Shown here: one piece after another, positions 24,901 to 39,900 of the stretch
How positions within the stretch are numbered: the first letter of the stretch is position 1
How the letters are laid out: every line of letters starts with the position of its first letter
NCBI GenBank assembly: GCA_012934845.2
Contig: WNNJ02001876.1
Coordinates: forward strand, 124,001-188,000
Source of the DNA: Pomphorhynchus laevis
Taxonomy: Eukaryota > Acanthocephala > Palaeacanthocephala > Echinorhynchida > Pomphorhynchidae
Length of the DNA stretch: 64,000 nucleotides
Direction: 5' to 3'
Position numbers and translations under genes: made by a program
The notes under the pieces: model-generated
Told to the model about the DNA's origin: nothing
Database searches by the model: none
What the model saw: the letters and a program-made list of their open reading frames with translations, nothing else

Positions 24901-27900
24901 ACAACAATGTGGCATCAATTGATTTGTCGTCTATGCTTGATGCAGTGCCAAAAACTTTAAAGAATCAACGATGTTGCTCATGTAACTACAATAATGATTT
25001 CTGTAATCAATGCAATTGCGCCTATTTTGATCGGACATGCTCTGGTTGCATCCCGACGAAACGATAAAAATGCTAGAATCAATCTTATTCAATTCAACAG
25101 AATGCATCTACCGGCCCATGGAATGTTCATCCGGTTCTTCAGGAACTAAAGATCGATCGAATGTCTTTGACTTCAGTTCTTTATGTCAAAAATTACATTC
25201 CAATCCGGAAGTCATATGATGAAACTGTTTGACGCCTAATTTATTAAACAGTTCTCTCCACCTAGAGTGCTTCACAAAATGACAAATATCCTTTCAAGCT
25301 TTTCAAAATATGTGCTTCTGAGCATTGTGCTCTAGAAATATTATAATTAGAATTCTGCCCTCTTTTGATAACGTTAAATCAACTGTTACTTATCCATGTC
25401 AGTATCTTTCTACAAAAACACTGATTTTACTTCTTTACGTCTTCCAGCCAAACGCCAAGATATCTTTCTTTTGTTCTTAGTAACCATCAACAAAGATTTA
25501 ATAAATTCATTTGTCAATAAATCACCGGCTAAAGACACTGTCTTAAGCCATATGAGTTATATTTAAAAGTCTATGTAGAATATTTGTCTTCGGTTGAACG
25601 TGATTTCCAAAATGCTATACGTACAGAACTTAAGGAGAAATGTAATAAACAATTTTATCCTGACATAGCTGTTTGCTATCGAAAATTCGATTACAATAAA
25701 AATTCTCTCCTTTGATTAGTTAATGAAAAATATAAATATGAGATCCATTGAGTATGTTTCGTATTTGAGTCTTTAACGTTATACATCATCCTGAAGTATC
25801 ATTTCTGCTTCACTCTCCGTCAAACTTCATAATCTTCTTTTCAATTTGATACACTGTGATCCAGTTCTTATACTTGATGATTTGAATGTACATCTTGATC
25901 GCCTGAGTTGATACTACTTGCATTCTCTTCTTAATGTTTTACCCATATTACATCGCTTTCAACCTTATCTTAGGTACCACACTTATCAATATATTCCTTC
26001 GTTCTCATCATGTTTGAATGTTCTTAACATCAATGAAAATCTCTTAATTTACTTATTTACATTCCACATATAAATTCTCTGTTGTTAACTACGTCGTGTG
26101 TATAAATCAAAATTCTCGACTCTATCTTATAATTAAGATCATCTAGTCATATCTCTCCTAATCTTCCTGTTTTGATCAGGAATGCCTGTTAGCGAAACGT
26201 ACTTTAGCTCGCCTTCATCATATTTACCTATGATTTTTCGCTGTTATTCCATTGTGGGAATTGCATCATCAAGATATCGATTTCTTGTATATCGTCAAAC
26301 CTATTTCTTATTAAACCAGTTTGCTCGTCTCTTTTGCCTCAAACATTTTCAGCTTTGTTTGGCAAATCACAATCGTCTTTCAACCAACCTATTGGTTGCT
26401 ACTCTTCTGGTTATCAGTTGCTTTCAACCGACAACTGGTAAATTATCTAATTATACCCTCGTTTGTAGCTCATCTAATGCCGATGCTTTTACTTACTCAA
26501 CTTAGTCTTTAGAGCAACTATTCAACTTTTCTCCAATTTATCCACAGTAAGTAATAAATTCTCTTATGTCTTTACATCGTTCTACTTATCCAATCGACCC
26601 CACCCCAACCTATATTTTAAAACATATTTGTCATGATCAAATCAGCTAACTGAGTCTTAGGTTTTAATATAATTATAAAATAAACAAAACATAAGAATGC
26701 TAAATCAAAATTTGATAATTAAATAATAAAATAAATAATTGTTTTTAAATTTTCTATAATTTAAATCAAGTTAAAATAAAAAATTGAAATTAAAAATAAA
26801 AGTCATTTTTATGAATTGACTAATAAATTACAGACGTTGTATCAGAATAATGATTATAGGTCATCAGAAGAAACTGCTATGCTATCAGGTTTCGGCCCCT
26901 AACTCCTCTACCCAACATAGCAGCCAGGCAAAATACGTGCTAAGGACGTATTTCTTCTGATTAAATTTTATTATATAGTATCTTATTCTAATTTAAAGTA
27001 TATTATTTATTATCTATCCATAAAAATCCCCCCTTTGATTTTAAATTTATTCTTTATATTATTGTGTTGAGTTATATATTTTACTATTTTCTGTTTGATA
27101 GTATTTTTCTAATAACCTAGTTTAAAATATGTATCTATTAAATTATTTAAATGATTTTGAAGAAAGCCAATATCATTACATATTGTTGCAATTCTTAAAA
27201 TTTCATTATTTAATGTATTATATTTTATATTATATTGGTATGCATGAATGCTCATGCAAAAATATGTTTCTTGTAAATTTAAATATGTAATCTTTACGAT
27301 ATAAATTAATAGTAGTTTTAATTAATATTAATTTAATTTTCATATCTAGATATACACCTTCTTTATCATTAATATTGGTTTTGTTAAGAATAAGGCTTTC
27401 TGGATAAATGTGCTCACTAATTGAATAAAAATTATTAGAATTAAATACACATATATCATCAATGTATCGAAACATGTATTTTATATCTTTATATAATTTA
27501 GATTTAGTTTTTACACAGTTATGAACAAATTCATATTCTTTAAAGCTTAAAAACAAGTCAGCTATAATTGGGCTACTATTACCTTCTTACAAATTCAAAG
27601 ACTATAATGCTTAAAAACAAGTCAGCTATAATAGAATATAATTAGAATAAAAATTTTCCGCTAATGATTTTTAATTTATTCTTTAATATTTATATATTGG
27701 AATATTACAATATTATATTGGAATCCAAAATTTCAAAAAAATAAAATAAAATCAAAATTTTTATAAGTAATTATTAAAAAAACTACTATACACAAAACTA
27801 CTTTCTACTTAAAGTAATTAAAGACACTTCATTAAACTTTGTATAGGATCAAAACACGATTTCAAAATTTATTCTACAAAAGTGTTTAAATGTAAACTTA

Positions 27901-30900
27901 AGCGCTTTAATTTATTCTTTATATTATTGTGCTGATTTATATATTTTACTATTTTCTGCTTGATGATATTTTTATAGTAACCTAGTTTAAAATATGTATA
28001 TATTAAATTATTTAAATGATTTTGAAGAAAGCCAATATCATTACAAATTGTGCAATTCTTAAAATTTCATTATGTAATGTATTATATCATATGGTATGCA
28101 TGAATGTTCATACAAAATATGTATGTTTTGCTAATTTGAATATGTCATCGTTACATTATAAATTAAAAGTAGTTTTAATTGATGTTAATTTAATGTTCAT
28201 ATCTAGATATATACCATCTTTTTTATCTGTATGCTTTTCAACAATTCTTTGAATTTTCGACGTATCTGTCCTCTTTCAAACATGCAATCATCCGCCCGTT
28301 ACGTATGAAATCCTGCTTAGATCCTTATATTATTTTTTTCGTACATGCCTATGTCGCATCTTCCAACTATTTCTAAGTTATTTAAGTGCATCATAATTGC
28401 ACAGATCCATGACTAAATGCACCATAATAATCTTTCTCCTCTCTTTCAGTACGTTTAAAACTTAAACAATTTATTAGCAGCGTTCATTGGACAATTAGAT
28501 GACTTTCTGCGTGCCCATGATAATTGTCAAATTTGCGCCTTGATAGCTATTTATTTACGTTATTCCTTTGATATTTTGAATCATGATATTGTTTTGTCCT
28601 GTCTTCATATCGCTACATATATTTTTCCCCGGCATTTATTAGCCTCGGTCTTGTTTTTTCCGCTTGTTTAAAGTTTAATGTGGCCTTAATTCTACTCGTT
28701 CTCATTAACTCAGTATGTGTGTTACTCATGGATCCGTTATTGGTCATCTTTTATCAGTTTTATTTTTTTGGCGACTTCTTTAATGATATTCTAATTTGGT
28801 TTTAAAGTCATTCAGTATCCAGACGACATTGCAATTTATAATAACACTCCTCTATCCGATTAATCCGCCTTTGTAACATATATCCCTATTCATGATTATC
28901 TCTCTTCTATTCACATGATCTTGAATATGGATTAATCAAATGTTATTTGTGTAAAACCTCTCGTTTTCTTTGTATAAACTTTTCAATCTTTGATGTAAAC
29001 CCGAAATGTTTGTCATTTTTCGTTTTAAGAAATCTATCAATTTCCACTCCGCACGCTTAATTGGATCGACTTTTTCGATGTCATTTCTCAGCAGCTGCTC
29101 TTTATCACATGAAATATCTTAATCGTTCCTGATAGTTATCATATATCTTAATCGTTCTTTCTTAATTGCCGCCCTGCGCCTAATTGAACCAATTTACCAG
29201 TATACTATTTTTATCATTATCATTCCGTATCCTCAAACAGAGCCTATCACTTTTTCTTATAAGATTTTCTTAACAATCCTCTCCCTCTGTTTCTTGCGTT
29301 TTATTAACAGTTTATGTTGACCAGTATTTCGACCAGTTTATTTTGACCAGTATAATATTTTTATCATCATCATTCCGTATCTTCAAACAGAACCTATCAC
29401 TTTTCATTATGAGATCTTCTTAACAATCCTTTTCTTATGTTTCTTTCGTTATATTAACAGTTTATTTGCTCTACGTATATCTATGGCCATACTTGGTGTC
29501 TCTTATCTTCTTCATATTCTTCAGTCTTTGTTCTGCTTTGAGGCATAACCGGCTATGGTGTCTCATAAGAGACACCTGATAAGGCAGGTGCCTCTTATGA
29601 TAATCATATATTGTTTCTCCTCTTTATAAAACGTAAACCCAGTTTGTGTTTTCTTCTACTTCGTGAAAGAAAACTTTTATAATTCTTGTTGTCATCAAAA
29701 TATCACTTTTGTATTTTTCCGCTTGTAAATGACATTTAGTCACATAACATAAATGTCATAAATGTCTCATATTTAATGAGACATAAATGTCTCATTAAAT
29801 ATCTCAATTATTTTATAAGATTGTATACTATTTAGATTATAATCTATATAAACTTTTTTTAGATTAAATTTCTACGTTTTATTTTATTTTCTCATTTATT
29901 ATTTTTTATCTTATTTTGCAAAAGTAGCATAAAAACTATTTTATTGTTTTATGCTTACAAAGAATCAATAAAATTATTATAAAATATTACAAATGCATTA
30001 TGTTGAATCAAATATTCACATTGCAGTTAAATTTCGTATTTAATCTTCGACTTATAGATATATAGTTTTTATTTCTAGCGATTTTGTAGTTTGTCATTTT
30101 TTATGTGGAAAAAAAATTAGCTAGTAGTTGTTGCAGATTATTTATTTTGAGTTTTTAGATGCCGATATTTAATAATTGACATTTTTATGTCGCTAATTTA
30201 ATAAGGTTTTTTAGATCATTGATGGAAGTAATTTCCTCGAACTTGCTAAAGTGACATCATCCAATAAAAACGATCATCTAGTAACATGTAAATTCCACGG
30301 TAGTGATAGAATAATTTGCATAAAACGCTCGATGCAGATTCTTTTGTACTCATTGGATGTTAGGTAATTACTGTTTTTTATCTTTGATATTTATTTTTGT
30401 AAAATAAATGTCGAGGGAATAATCTCAACAAAATAATACGTACGTTAAAAATTGTAAATGTATTATCTTTTGAGAATCAATAGAGGATAAATTCCCTTAC
30501 TTATTTTTGCATTGCAATAATTATTCAACATTCAATTTCCCAATTATTTTCATATATTAATTGGTTTTCATTTTATAAATCATTAAACTTACTAGGGTTT
30601 AATATAAATAGGATTAAAGTAGCCTGCAAAATAAAATAGTCATCATAACTAAAAACATTTATAAAACACATTTTATATGTTAATAAAACAAATGATCAGT
30701 GAATGTTGTAATAAAGAAGTGCAGTTTATTAGAAATATAGTGATGGATCTCCTGTCGACTCTGCAACACAAGCCGCGTTTTTTGTTTCACCGCTGCGCTA
30801 ACTCGCTGCATAAGAAAACTCATTGCCCGTTTATCTCCGGTCGATCGAACTAATTTTTTCCAGAAGTTGCAAAATAGCCGCTGCACTGATGCTAACGGAT

Positions 30901-33900
30901 CCCAGGATTTCGATGGCAATTGGTGCAAACTAGTACTGCCGCTCATCTAAGCCGTTGTATTTGGCACCCTTCACACTTCAGCACAATCAGCAACGGAACT
31001 TGCAGAATGTACTGAGCGCGCTATGTGACTGACTGCGAGATTGTTTGGGCATGAAGAGTCCCAAACAAGCGATCGCCTCTCACGTCGGTAACGAAGCCCT
31101 GACGTTTTTATATGTTATTTGATTTGTGATATTATTAGATCAGTTAACTGATCTTATAAGTTTGAACTATAAGCTATCAGATTTCAGTTCGTGTTACATT
31201 TTTCTTGAATTTATTGGTTCAAGTTTGTTTATTTAGATAAAATATGATAATATAATTTGACATTAAATTGATTAAATTAATTAACTTGGTTTATTATGCA
31301 ACATAAACAACAATTGATTTGTATCTTCGCGAACATTTGATCCCTAAAGTAATGAATAAAATATTAGTTAACTTGTTTAATGTTTTATTTTACTTTAATG
31401 CGCATTGTAATTTTGAGTAACTTTTCGTACCTTTTAGCAACTTTTCGTCATCTCATAGATCAATTAATGTTTCCTATCTTAGTACACTGGTTTTATCTGG
31501 GGTATCTGCATTTAATAACATTCTAAAAATTTCAAATATTTGATTTAGGAGATATGTTCATTTGTTGTAATGGAAGTTTTTGAAGACCTAATTGTAATTG
31601 GTCAGAGTAGTGGCAAACTTCAAGCATTTTCGATTAATTTCAATGAGAATAGCGACGGTATGTCGTTTTATTTTTGCAGGTTTGCTTTCGCTTTTCATTT
31701 TGTATACATTATGTTTCATTTAGATTATTTTACAGACGTATTCGAATTTAATAAAAACGATTGGATTGTAGCAAATAAACCACTTAACAAGGTAGGGAAT
31801 GTTATTTTTCAAATATAAAATCTTTTTGATACTTTGTTTATGAGTTACAATAACCTGTGCATGTATTTTTTGTTTATCTTCTTTTATTTTAACTTTTTTT
31901 GAAAGTCTGGGGATTTATATAAATTTATATAGATTACATGAATCTTTACCGTTAAATGAATTTTGAATCTTTAATCGTTAAATTAAGTAAACAATTTTGT
32001 AATTGAAACATAATTTTATTGCTATTTTAATGTCTAACAGATGAAATCGAACAGTTCCGAAATGTTATCACATCTATTTAACGTTTTATTGTTAAATATG
32101 CATAATTCTAATATTTATTCTCAAATTATTGTATACTTTTAATTTAAATTCTTAAAACTAATTAGTTCTGACAATTGACTTTTAGTTATTATTTGGAGTT
32201 TCGAACTTGATTGATATCTAGTCTGGTATTCTTGAAATTGATACCCAATAGACTTAACCCAATAAGTCTATCAGATCAGTTTACTGATTACTAATTTTTA
32301 CTAAAATAGCGGATACTTAAAATTACAAATCGATTAATATATAAAACATTTGATTTAGCCCAAGCATTTTCTTGTTCAACATTTTTGGTTCTTTAAACAA
32401 ACATGAACAGTTATGTTCATGTGATAGTTTTCCCTACTAGCACGCTACAAAATCGGTAGATTTTCATCGTTGGTTTCTTCCGTTTTTATTGTATATATAC
32501 ATTATTTTTTTCTTTTTTCATGTCAAATCGCAACACTTGAAAAGGACTATTGCAATAGTCGAAAATTGACGAATTATAATTTTTTATTTTATTATTCTTC
32601 AAGATGTTAAAAATCCCTGAACAATTTAAGAGTACATTGAACGCATTATTGGACAAAAAATCAAATTAAGTACTGTACATCGGCAAAAAATGTGTTAAGG
32701 ATACAATAACATAACACTAATAGGATTATTACAATAGTCGAAAATGTATTAACAATAATTTTCTTTTTTTATTTATCTCGATGTTTAAACGCCCTGAACA
32801 ATTGATGAGCACATCGAACATTTCATTGGCCAATATTAGGTTCCTTAAACAAAATGAAATTTATGTTGCCATTAATCCTCACATTTAATCTTAACTTACA
32901 TTGTAATGTAAGTTAATTGTATTATCAAAAAATAATATTTTTTAATAATATTTTCTGTCATATTCAAAAATAATATCTTCAGGAAAATGTTATCAAAATT
33001 AATGTTTTAATAAATTTAATTAAATGAATAAATTAATTAAATTTAATTTATTTTGGTTAAATTTTTCTGTTCATTTTAATCAAAACTGAATGAAAACTAT
33101 TCTGTGGTAATTAATCTAAAATCATTATTAAATTACATTTTACATGTAAAAAATTGTAGAAATTTATGTAATTACGTTTTTATAGACTCATTTAAGTAAC
33201 ATGATGCTAACACGATGCTAATAACAGGATATTAATATCGTGATGCCATCAAGCTTTGATAATCAAGTATTTTGATTAATAACCGCTTTTCGGTACTTGT
33301 TGAAGAGGATTGCAGTTATAATTTAAGAAATAAGCAAAGTGCTTAAATCAAAGATAATGTTGTTCATTTAATTGCTTGTAAAAGTTTTAATTTTTCCTAT
33401 ATATGTAGATATTCTACCTTCTAGTTAATATCAGCATCGCGTTGTATATGCCTTCAGTCTGAACGCATGTTTGCTATTGGTTGCGAAGACGGCTGCGTTT
33501 ATTTGATTGATATAAATTTATTTCTATCTAACATTGGTGATCAATCAGAATCAACGTACCCACTGAACTCATTCGCTGGTAGTTTATAAATTTAATATGT
33601 TTAATGATTTTCTGTTTATTCAGAGGTTGTTTTAAGAGGTCATTGTAGTCAAATTACTAGTTTACTACATCCACATTCATTAAATAAGCAATATGATAAT
33701 AAATATCTCCTTTCGGCTGCCTATGATCTCAAGGTTTTGCTGTGGGAGGTTACCCATCCAGAATGCCCAATTGTTAGCTTCGACGCATTTACAAGCTCCA
33801 TATCATCTCTTTTTCTACCAATAGGCGACGTTAATAACTCTCTTAATTATATTTGTTGTCATGCCTTTGATGGAACTATTCACCTGATATCGTTAAATGA

Positions 33901-36900
33901 TCGCCGACAGATTAGTTTATTGCGCGGAATGGATTCAGACACTTATCCACTTCAGAAACTATACTGGCAGTTTAAAGGAAATCTTCTAGTTGCTCGATCT
34001 TCAGATGGACATGTGTATGTTTGGCACTTTGAAAGCGGTAAGTAGTAATTTCTTTTATATTTGTTTTTTAGTGTCTATTGTGTAAAATAATCTAACATAT
34101 TGTTTCGTGTATAGGTACAAATTTATTTTTTTTGTACTCATATAAATAAATAACTTGATATTTCACTTAATGAAAATTTTGAATACAATTGAAAAGAACT
34201 GCTAAGTCGAAATATCAAAATAATAAATTCATTCTCTTATATTCTCGGGTTCGCAGTCAATTAGTTACATTTTATCCGAAAGCAATTCTACATGAAATAA
34301 AAAATGTGATCAGAAGCAGTTTCTTATCTAAAAAAGAGAAAATAACTGCTACCCAATTACCGGCCATTCCTCTTATTAAGATTAAAGGCGAATTGATTAA
34401 GTACAAGTATGACAATGAGAATTAAATAAGCGCCGTTAATCTAACGCATTTCGTTCAGTGTTTAGATAACAAAATTGTGCCTCACTACAGATCCTAGAAG
34501 TTGCCGGAGGATTGGAACAATGGTCCAGTCAAAACTCTTGTACAGAGCAATATCATTTCTGTATCACATGATCCATCGAAAGCTGTTTTAGTGGAATTTT
34601 ATGCACCCCAGTGTGGTATTTGCCAGTGTATGAAACCTGTGTACAATTTGCTCGGTACTCATTTCGAAAATCACTCAGATGTGTCCGTCGCTAAAATTGA
34701 TGCTACACTTAACGAAATACCTTCTATCCCTATTCGCAGCTTCCCAACAATTATGCTATTGGTGTTGTGGACAAGGATAAATCAATTATCCTTTAGCGAG
34801 CACATTTATCCAGAAAGCCTTATTCTTAACAAAACCAATATTAATGATAAAGAAGGTGTATATCTAGATATGAACATTAAATTAACATTAACTAAAACTA
34901 CTATTAATTTATATCGTAAAGATGACATATTTAAATTTACAAGAAACATATTTTTGCATGAGCATTCATGCATACCATATAATATAAAATATAATACATA
35001 AAAAATGAAATTTTAAGAATTGCAACAATATGTAATGATATTGGCTTTCTTCAAAATCATTTAAATAATTTAATAGATACATATTTTAAACTAGGTTACT
35101 ATAAAAATAACATCAAGCAGAAAATAGTAAAATATATAAATCAACACAATAATATAAAGAATAAATTTAAACTCTTAAGTGGCAAATTTTTATGGATGGA
35201 TAATAAATAATATACTTTGTATTAGAATAAGATACTAGATAGTTATTTTAGAGGAAATACATCATTAGCATGTATTTGGCCCCGCTGCTATGTTGGGTTG
35301 AGGAGTTAGGAGCCGAAACCTGATAGCATAGCAGTTCCTCCTGATGACTTCTAATTCTTATTATGATACTCATCCTGAGTCTTTTATTTATTAGGAAAAT
35401 AAACAACAGAAATTACCAGAAATTTTTAAACTTTTAAGTTTTGATTATTATGGATTAGGACATTTGGTCGAGACCTCCGCACGTGTTTTCGTGATTTTCC
35501 AGACAAGTCAATTCGAATTTGATATACACGTGAACCTAACGTTTAGGAACTTCTCAATCGAAGAATTGACCTTTAATAATCGAAATAATGCAACGATAGA
35601 AGATGCTCAACATATCGTGTAATGTCCAATAACAATGTTTATCACAGTACTGTCACTAAACAAAGTTTCGAAGTTGATAATGAATTTACCTAAAAGAGCA
35701 GATCGATTGTATACTCGGATCCTGTGGCATCAGCTGTAAACAATATGTCGGTGAAACGTTCTTAGCAATGGCGATACGCAATAATTGAAGGCGCTCCCAA
35801 TGTAAGCATTCAAAAATTTGTGATAGCGTTATCGAGCATGCATTGGAGCATAATACAACTGTTGAATGTATGCTTTGCACTATTATTGCAAACAAAATTG
35901 CGAGTAACGATGAAATGAGACGTTTAGAACAACGCATAATAGGCTTATTAAATTGATAAAAGCTGTTTGGTTGAAATGATTTCCATATTTACTTTTGGAG
36001 AGATTTGACGTCATATTTTGACATTACTATTTTATTTTATATTCTGTCTGTTTTGTGTATTCTAGATCTTAAAAGCCCGCTAGGGCGAAACATCAGTTAA
36101 ATTTGTTCTTAATCTTGGTCATTCTATATAATTTACCTTATATATTAATAACGTTATTAATAATCTGTGTAATTATCTGAGTAAATTAATCCAGATTAAT
36201 TTACTGGATTAATTTAGATTAATTTTATGGATTAATTTACTGATAATTACACATATTATATAGAACCGGATCGAGGTTATATAGAATTACTATAGAATCG
36301 TATCGAGGTTGAATCGTTCTTGTAACGATGCAAATAAATAATACCTTTGTTCTCTAGAAGAACAAACTCGAAAGAGAAAACTATTATTTTCATATATATG
36401 TATTACTATATATATTATTGTATAAATTATATATTGTGATAATTTATTATACGTAATTTTGAAGATTGGCGGATTGAGATATGTCGTAACAAGTAAGAAA
36501 GTATTCGATATAAACGAAGATCACTCGATCTGTTCAAACTCATTCTGAATATTTTAGAACATTATATCCTTTTGAGATAATTTTAATGTTTTTTTATAAA
36601 TGCATTCGGCACACAAATGCTCTTTCAGAAATGCTCATTTGATGTAATAAAATGATGTATTGTAAATAAATGTAAATAATACGTATCCGATATTGCATTT
36701 TATAGTTTCTCTTTACATTGTTAAATAAATGATTTGTATTGATTTCAGTTTCAATTGGGAGCCCCACGTGCCACCGAAATATTAAATCTAAATTGTGAAA
36801 TACATAATTGTATCTTCATCTTATTTATTTGTAATTGATTGTAATCTATTTGTAATTGATTAATAATCGATTAGTAATTATTTATTATCCGGATAATTGA

Positions 36901-39900
36901 TTCGATTATTCAGCAATTAATCATGTTCTTCATTTAAAATATTAATATATTTTGCACTAAAGAAAATTAAAACATTTTACAGGTTCTAATAATTGATCAC
37001 TTTTCCTGTTTATTTGTTTTCTGTTTAAGGCAAACTAGAGCGTGTTAGCTGTGGAAATGAAGCTGATGAAATAATAAAATCTTGTTCGCAGTGTATGACT
37101 ACAGATATGTCATTGCTTAGAACTCCGCTCTTGTCACCATATGGTTTGATATCCATGAATTCAATTAACATCGATATTGGATATGTTCACGTAATATCTT
37201 TCGATATTAGCAGTGTTATTGGAGGTATAATGTTGCCTTTATAAAATTTAGTTTTTATAGTCAACATTAATAACGATTTCAGTTAAGTTAGCTTTTAATC
37301 AAATCTTACTTTTGATCTAACAACATTTTTATTTTGATAAAATTATATGTATTTTTTATTTTATTTAATCAACAAAATTAATATTTGAAATATATCCATC
37401 CTGATGTGTATTAAATTTTAAATAATAACTAGCGAAATAGAGTAACTAATAAGTTACTTTCGCTAGTAATTTACAAATTACTAATTTATTACCAGCGAAA
37501 TATCAAAATAATTTTTGATGTCGTTTAACTGATAGTTCCTGGAATTAAAAAAATTAATTAATATTTTTTTTCTACCTGCGTTTAAAAATTTTTAGCATGT
37601 TTTTAAAACAGAAATTACTGGTTTTGATTTTTACTGAAGATAACCAAGAACAAATAAAAAATTATTAACAAATAAAAATAAAGACTTATTTTTAGCTTAA
37701 TAGAATATGAATTTGTTCATATAAATATTTATTTTTTTAAATCAAAGGTTTTTTAAAGAAGGGGCATCTATATTTGGGAAAATAAAAGAAGTTCCAATAG
37801 TAGTTCCAATAGTAGCCGATTATATCTGACTTATTTTAAAGTGTTATTAAAGTGTTCATAACTGTTTAAAAATAAATCTAAATTATATAAAGATATAAAA
37901 TATATGTTTCGATACATTGATGATATATGTGTATTTAATTCTAATAATTTTATTTAATAAGCGAATGAATTTATCCAGAAAGCCTTATTCTTAACAAAAC
38001 CAATATTAATGATAAAGAAGGTATATTGCTAGATATGAAATAAACATCAATTAAAACTATCATTAATTTATAAATTGATGTTTTTTACTGAAGATATCTA
38101 AGAACAACAAAGCGAACCGCTGGTTTTGAGAGCATCTATACACCACAATCATTACTTGCATCTTGATAATTTTGTATTAAATCATTTATAATAATTTACC
38201 TAATTATAACTAATAACTAATTATATCTTTTAAATAATTGTAATTAAATTTGCTTATATTCGTTTATAAAAGATTTTAAATTTTAATAATTTTTATTTTT
38301 ATTTAATTTAAAGTATTGAAAGAATAGTATTTAAAATCAAAAATTAAATTTAACTTAAAGTTGTAACCTTTATTTTTTGTTAACGATGATACATAATACA
38401 TTTAATAATAAATTATTAAATATTTTTTCTAATTTTATAATAAAAACAATAAGGATAAATCATAAATTAATACATATTTAATGACTGTTAACGACTAAAT
38501 GCTTAATAAACCAAATTTTATTTAAATGTTTATTTCTTATAACTGATTGCTAATAAATTATATCCCATAAATATTTAATAAAAGATTTGTATAGATATAA
38601 AATATTGAACGATGAATATATAGTTTTATTTGAACAAGGAAGAAAATAGTTTTCCCTTCTTTAAAATATTAAATATTTCGATATCTCCTGCTATCATCAG
38701 GATTATAATAAAATGTTCACAAAATTTTGTTTTTTTATCATTTATGCAAAATTACAAGCATTGATGTGCCATGCTTTCTACATAGAAAAAGAAAATATCC
38801 AAAAACAAAAGCTGCATAATCTAAAAAATTAAACAATACACATTTAAAGAAAACAAATATAAAAATAAGAAGAAAAAAGAAAATAAAACAAGTGATAAAA
38901 ACATACGAATTGAATAATAAACGTAATGTAATAATAGAGTAATTAATTGTTAATTTAATCTAAACCAAAACAAAATCTTAATGGTATAAATTAAATAATT
39001 TTGTTATGATATATTTATTTGGTTGATTATTTTGCCATTCCATTGATTTTCAATACATGGACTACCTATATATTTTCTCTCAATTATATTTTTTGTAAAT
39101 TTGTTTTATTTCTTATTGTTTGAAGTTGTTCGCAATGTTAATCAAATATAATATTGTAATCAAATAGCAACTTTCTTAAAATTTTTGATTTTGTTGTTAT
39201 TTTTTGTTTTGATTATTTTGTTTTGATTATTTGTTATTTTTTGTTTTTTTTGTTTCGAAAAGTCGGTTATCGAAAATGCGACTAATTTTAAATAAACACT
39301 ATAATTCACTCTTTCTTAAATCAATTATTATTAATAGTAAATTTGTAATATGATATTTTATGATTAAACTTTTGTTAAAATTTTAAAAACTGCGATTTTT
39401 GGATTCTTTTGTTTTGAGATATTCCTTATATTGTCTAGTGAGCTATATATTTTTATGATTAATATTCAAGACTCGGAAAATACTCAACTTTGTCACAATC
39501 TTCTTAAAGCAAAGCTTTTCTGTAGACCTTGCTTATCACTTCCAACTGAAGTATTTCCTGGATCTGATAATAGAACACCTGATGATGTTAATCGTCGATG
39601 TACATTTAGCCTGTATTTGCAAACAGACAACATCAAGTAAACTTCTATTCATTTTTAGGTTATTTACAAAATAAGTGAACATTTTTAGACACTTCAAAAT
39701 ATTAAACACGTTAAATACCGTCATCGATTGGGCCTTATCTCTTAAAACTTGGTAATATAAATTTTGACTTATTATCAGTAATTGTATTTTTGTTAAGATC
39801 TTTATTTTAGCATTACTTCGTTTTCTTAGTTATGATGTATGCACCAATAATGTATGTGATGATAATGGATGTATGTGATGGTCGCATCCATCATCAATTT

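Noticed and set aside
34189-34425. 78-codon open segment upstream of the PDI fragment
   Set aside because: No family match by eye, no splice pairing with the PDI piece, and chance open frames are plausible at this length.
34498-34795. Functional nested PDI gene
   Set aside because: Only one incomplete domain, an atypical active site and no downstream exon or ER-retention signal were found.
36465-36500. 18S rRNA 3'-end-like GTCGTAACAAG
   Set aside because: Only 11 bases match and the flanks do not; chance or a tiny scrap.
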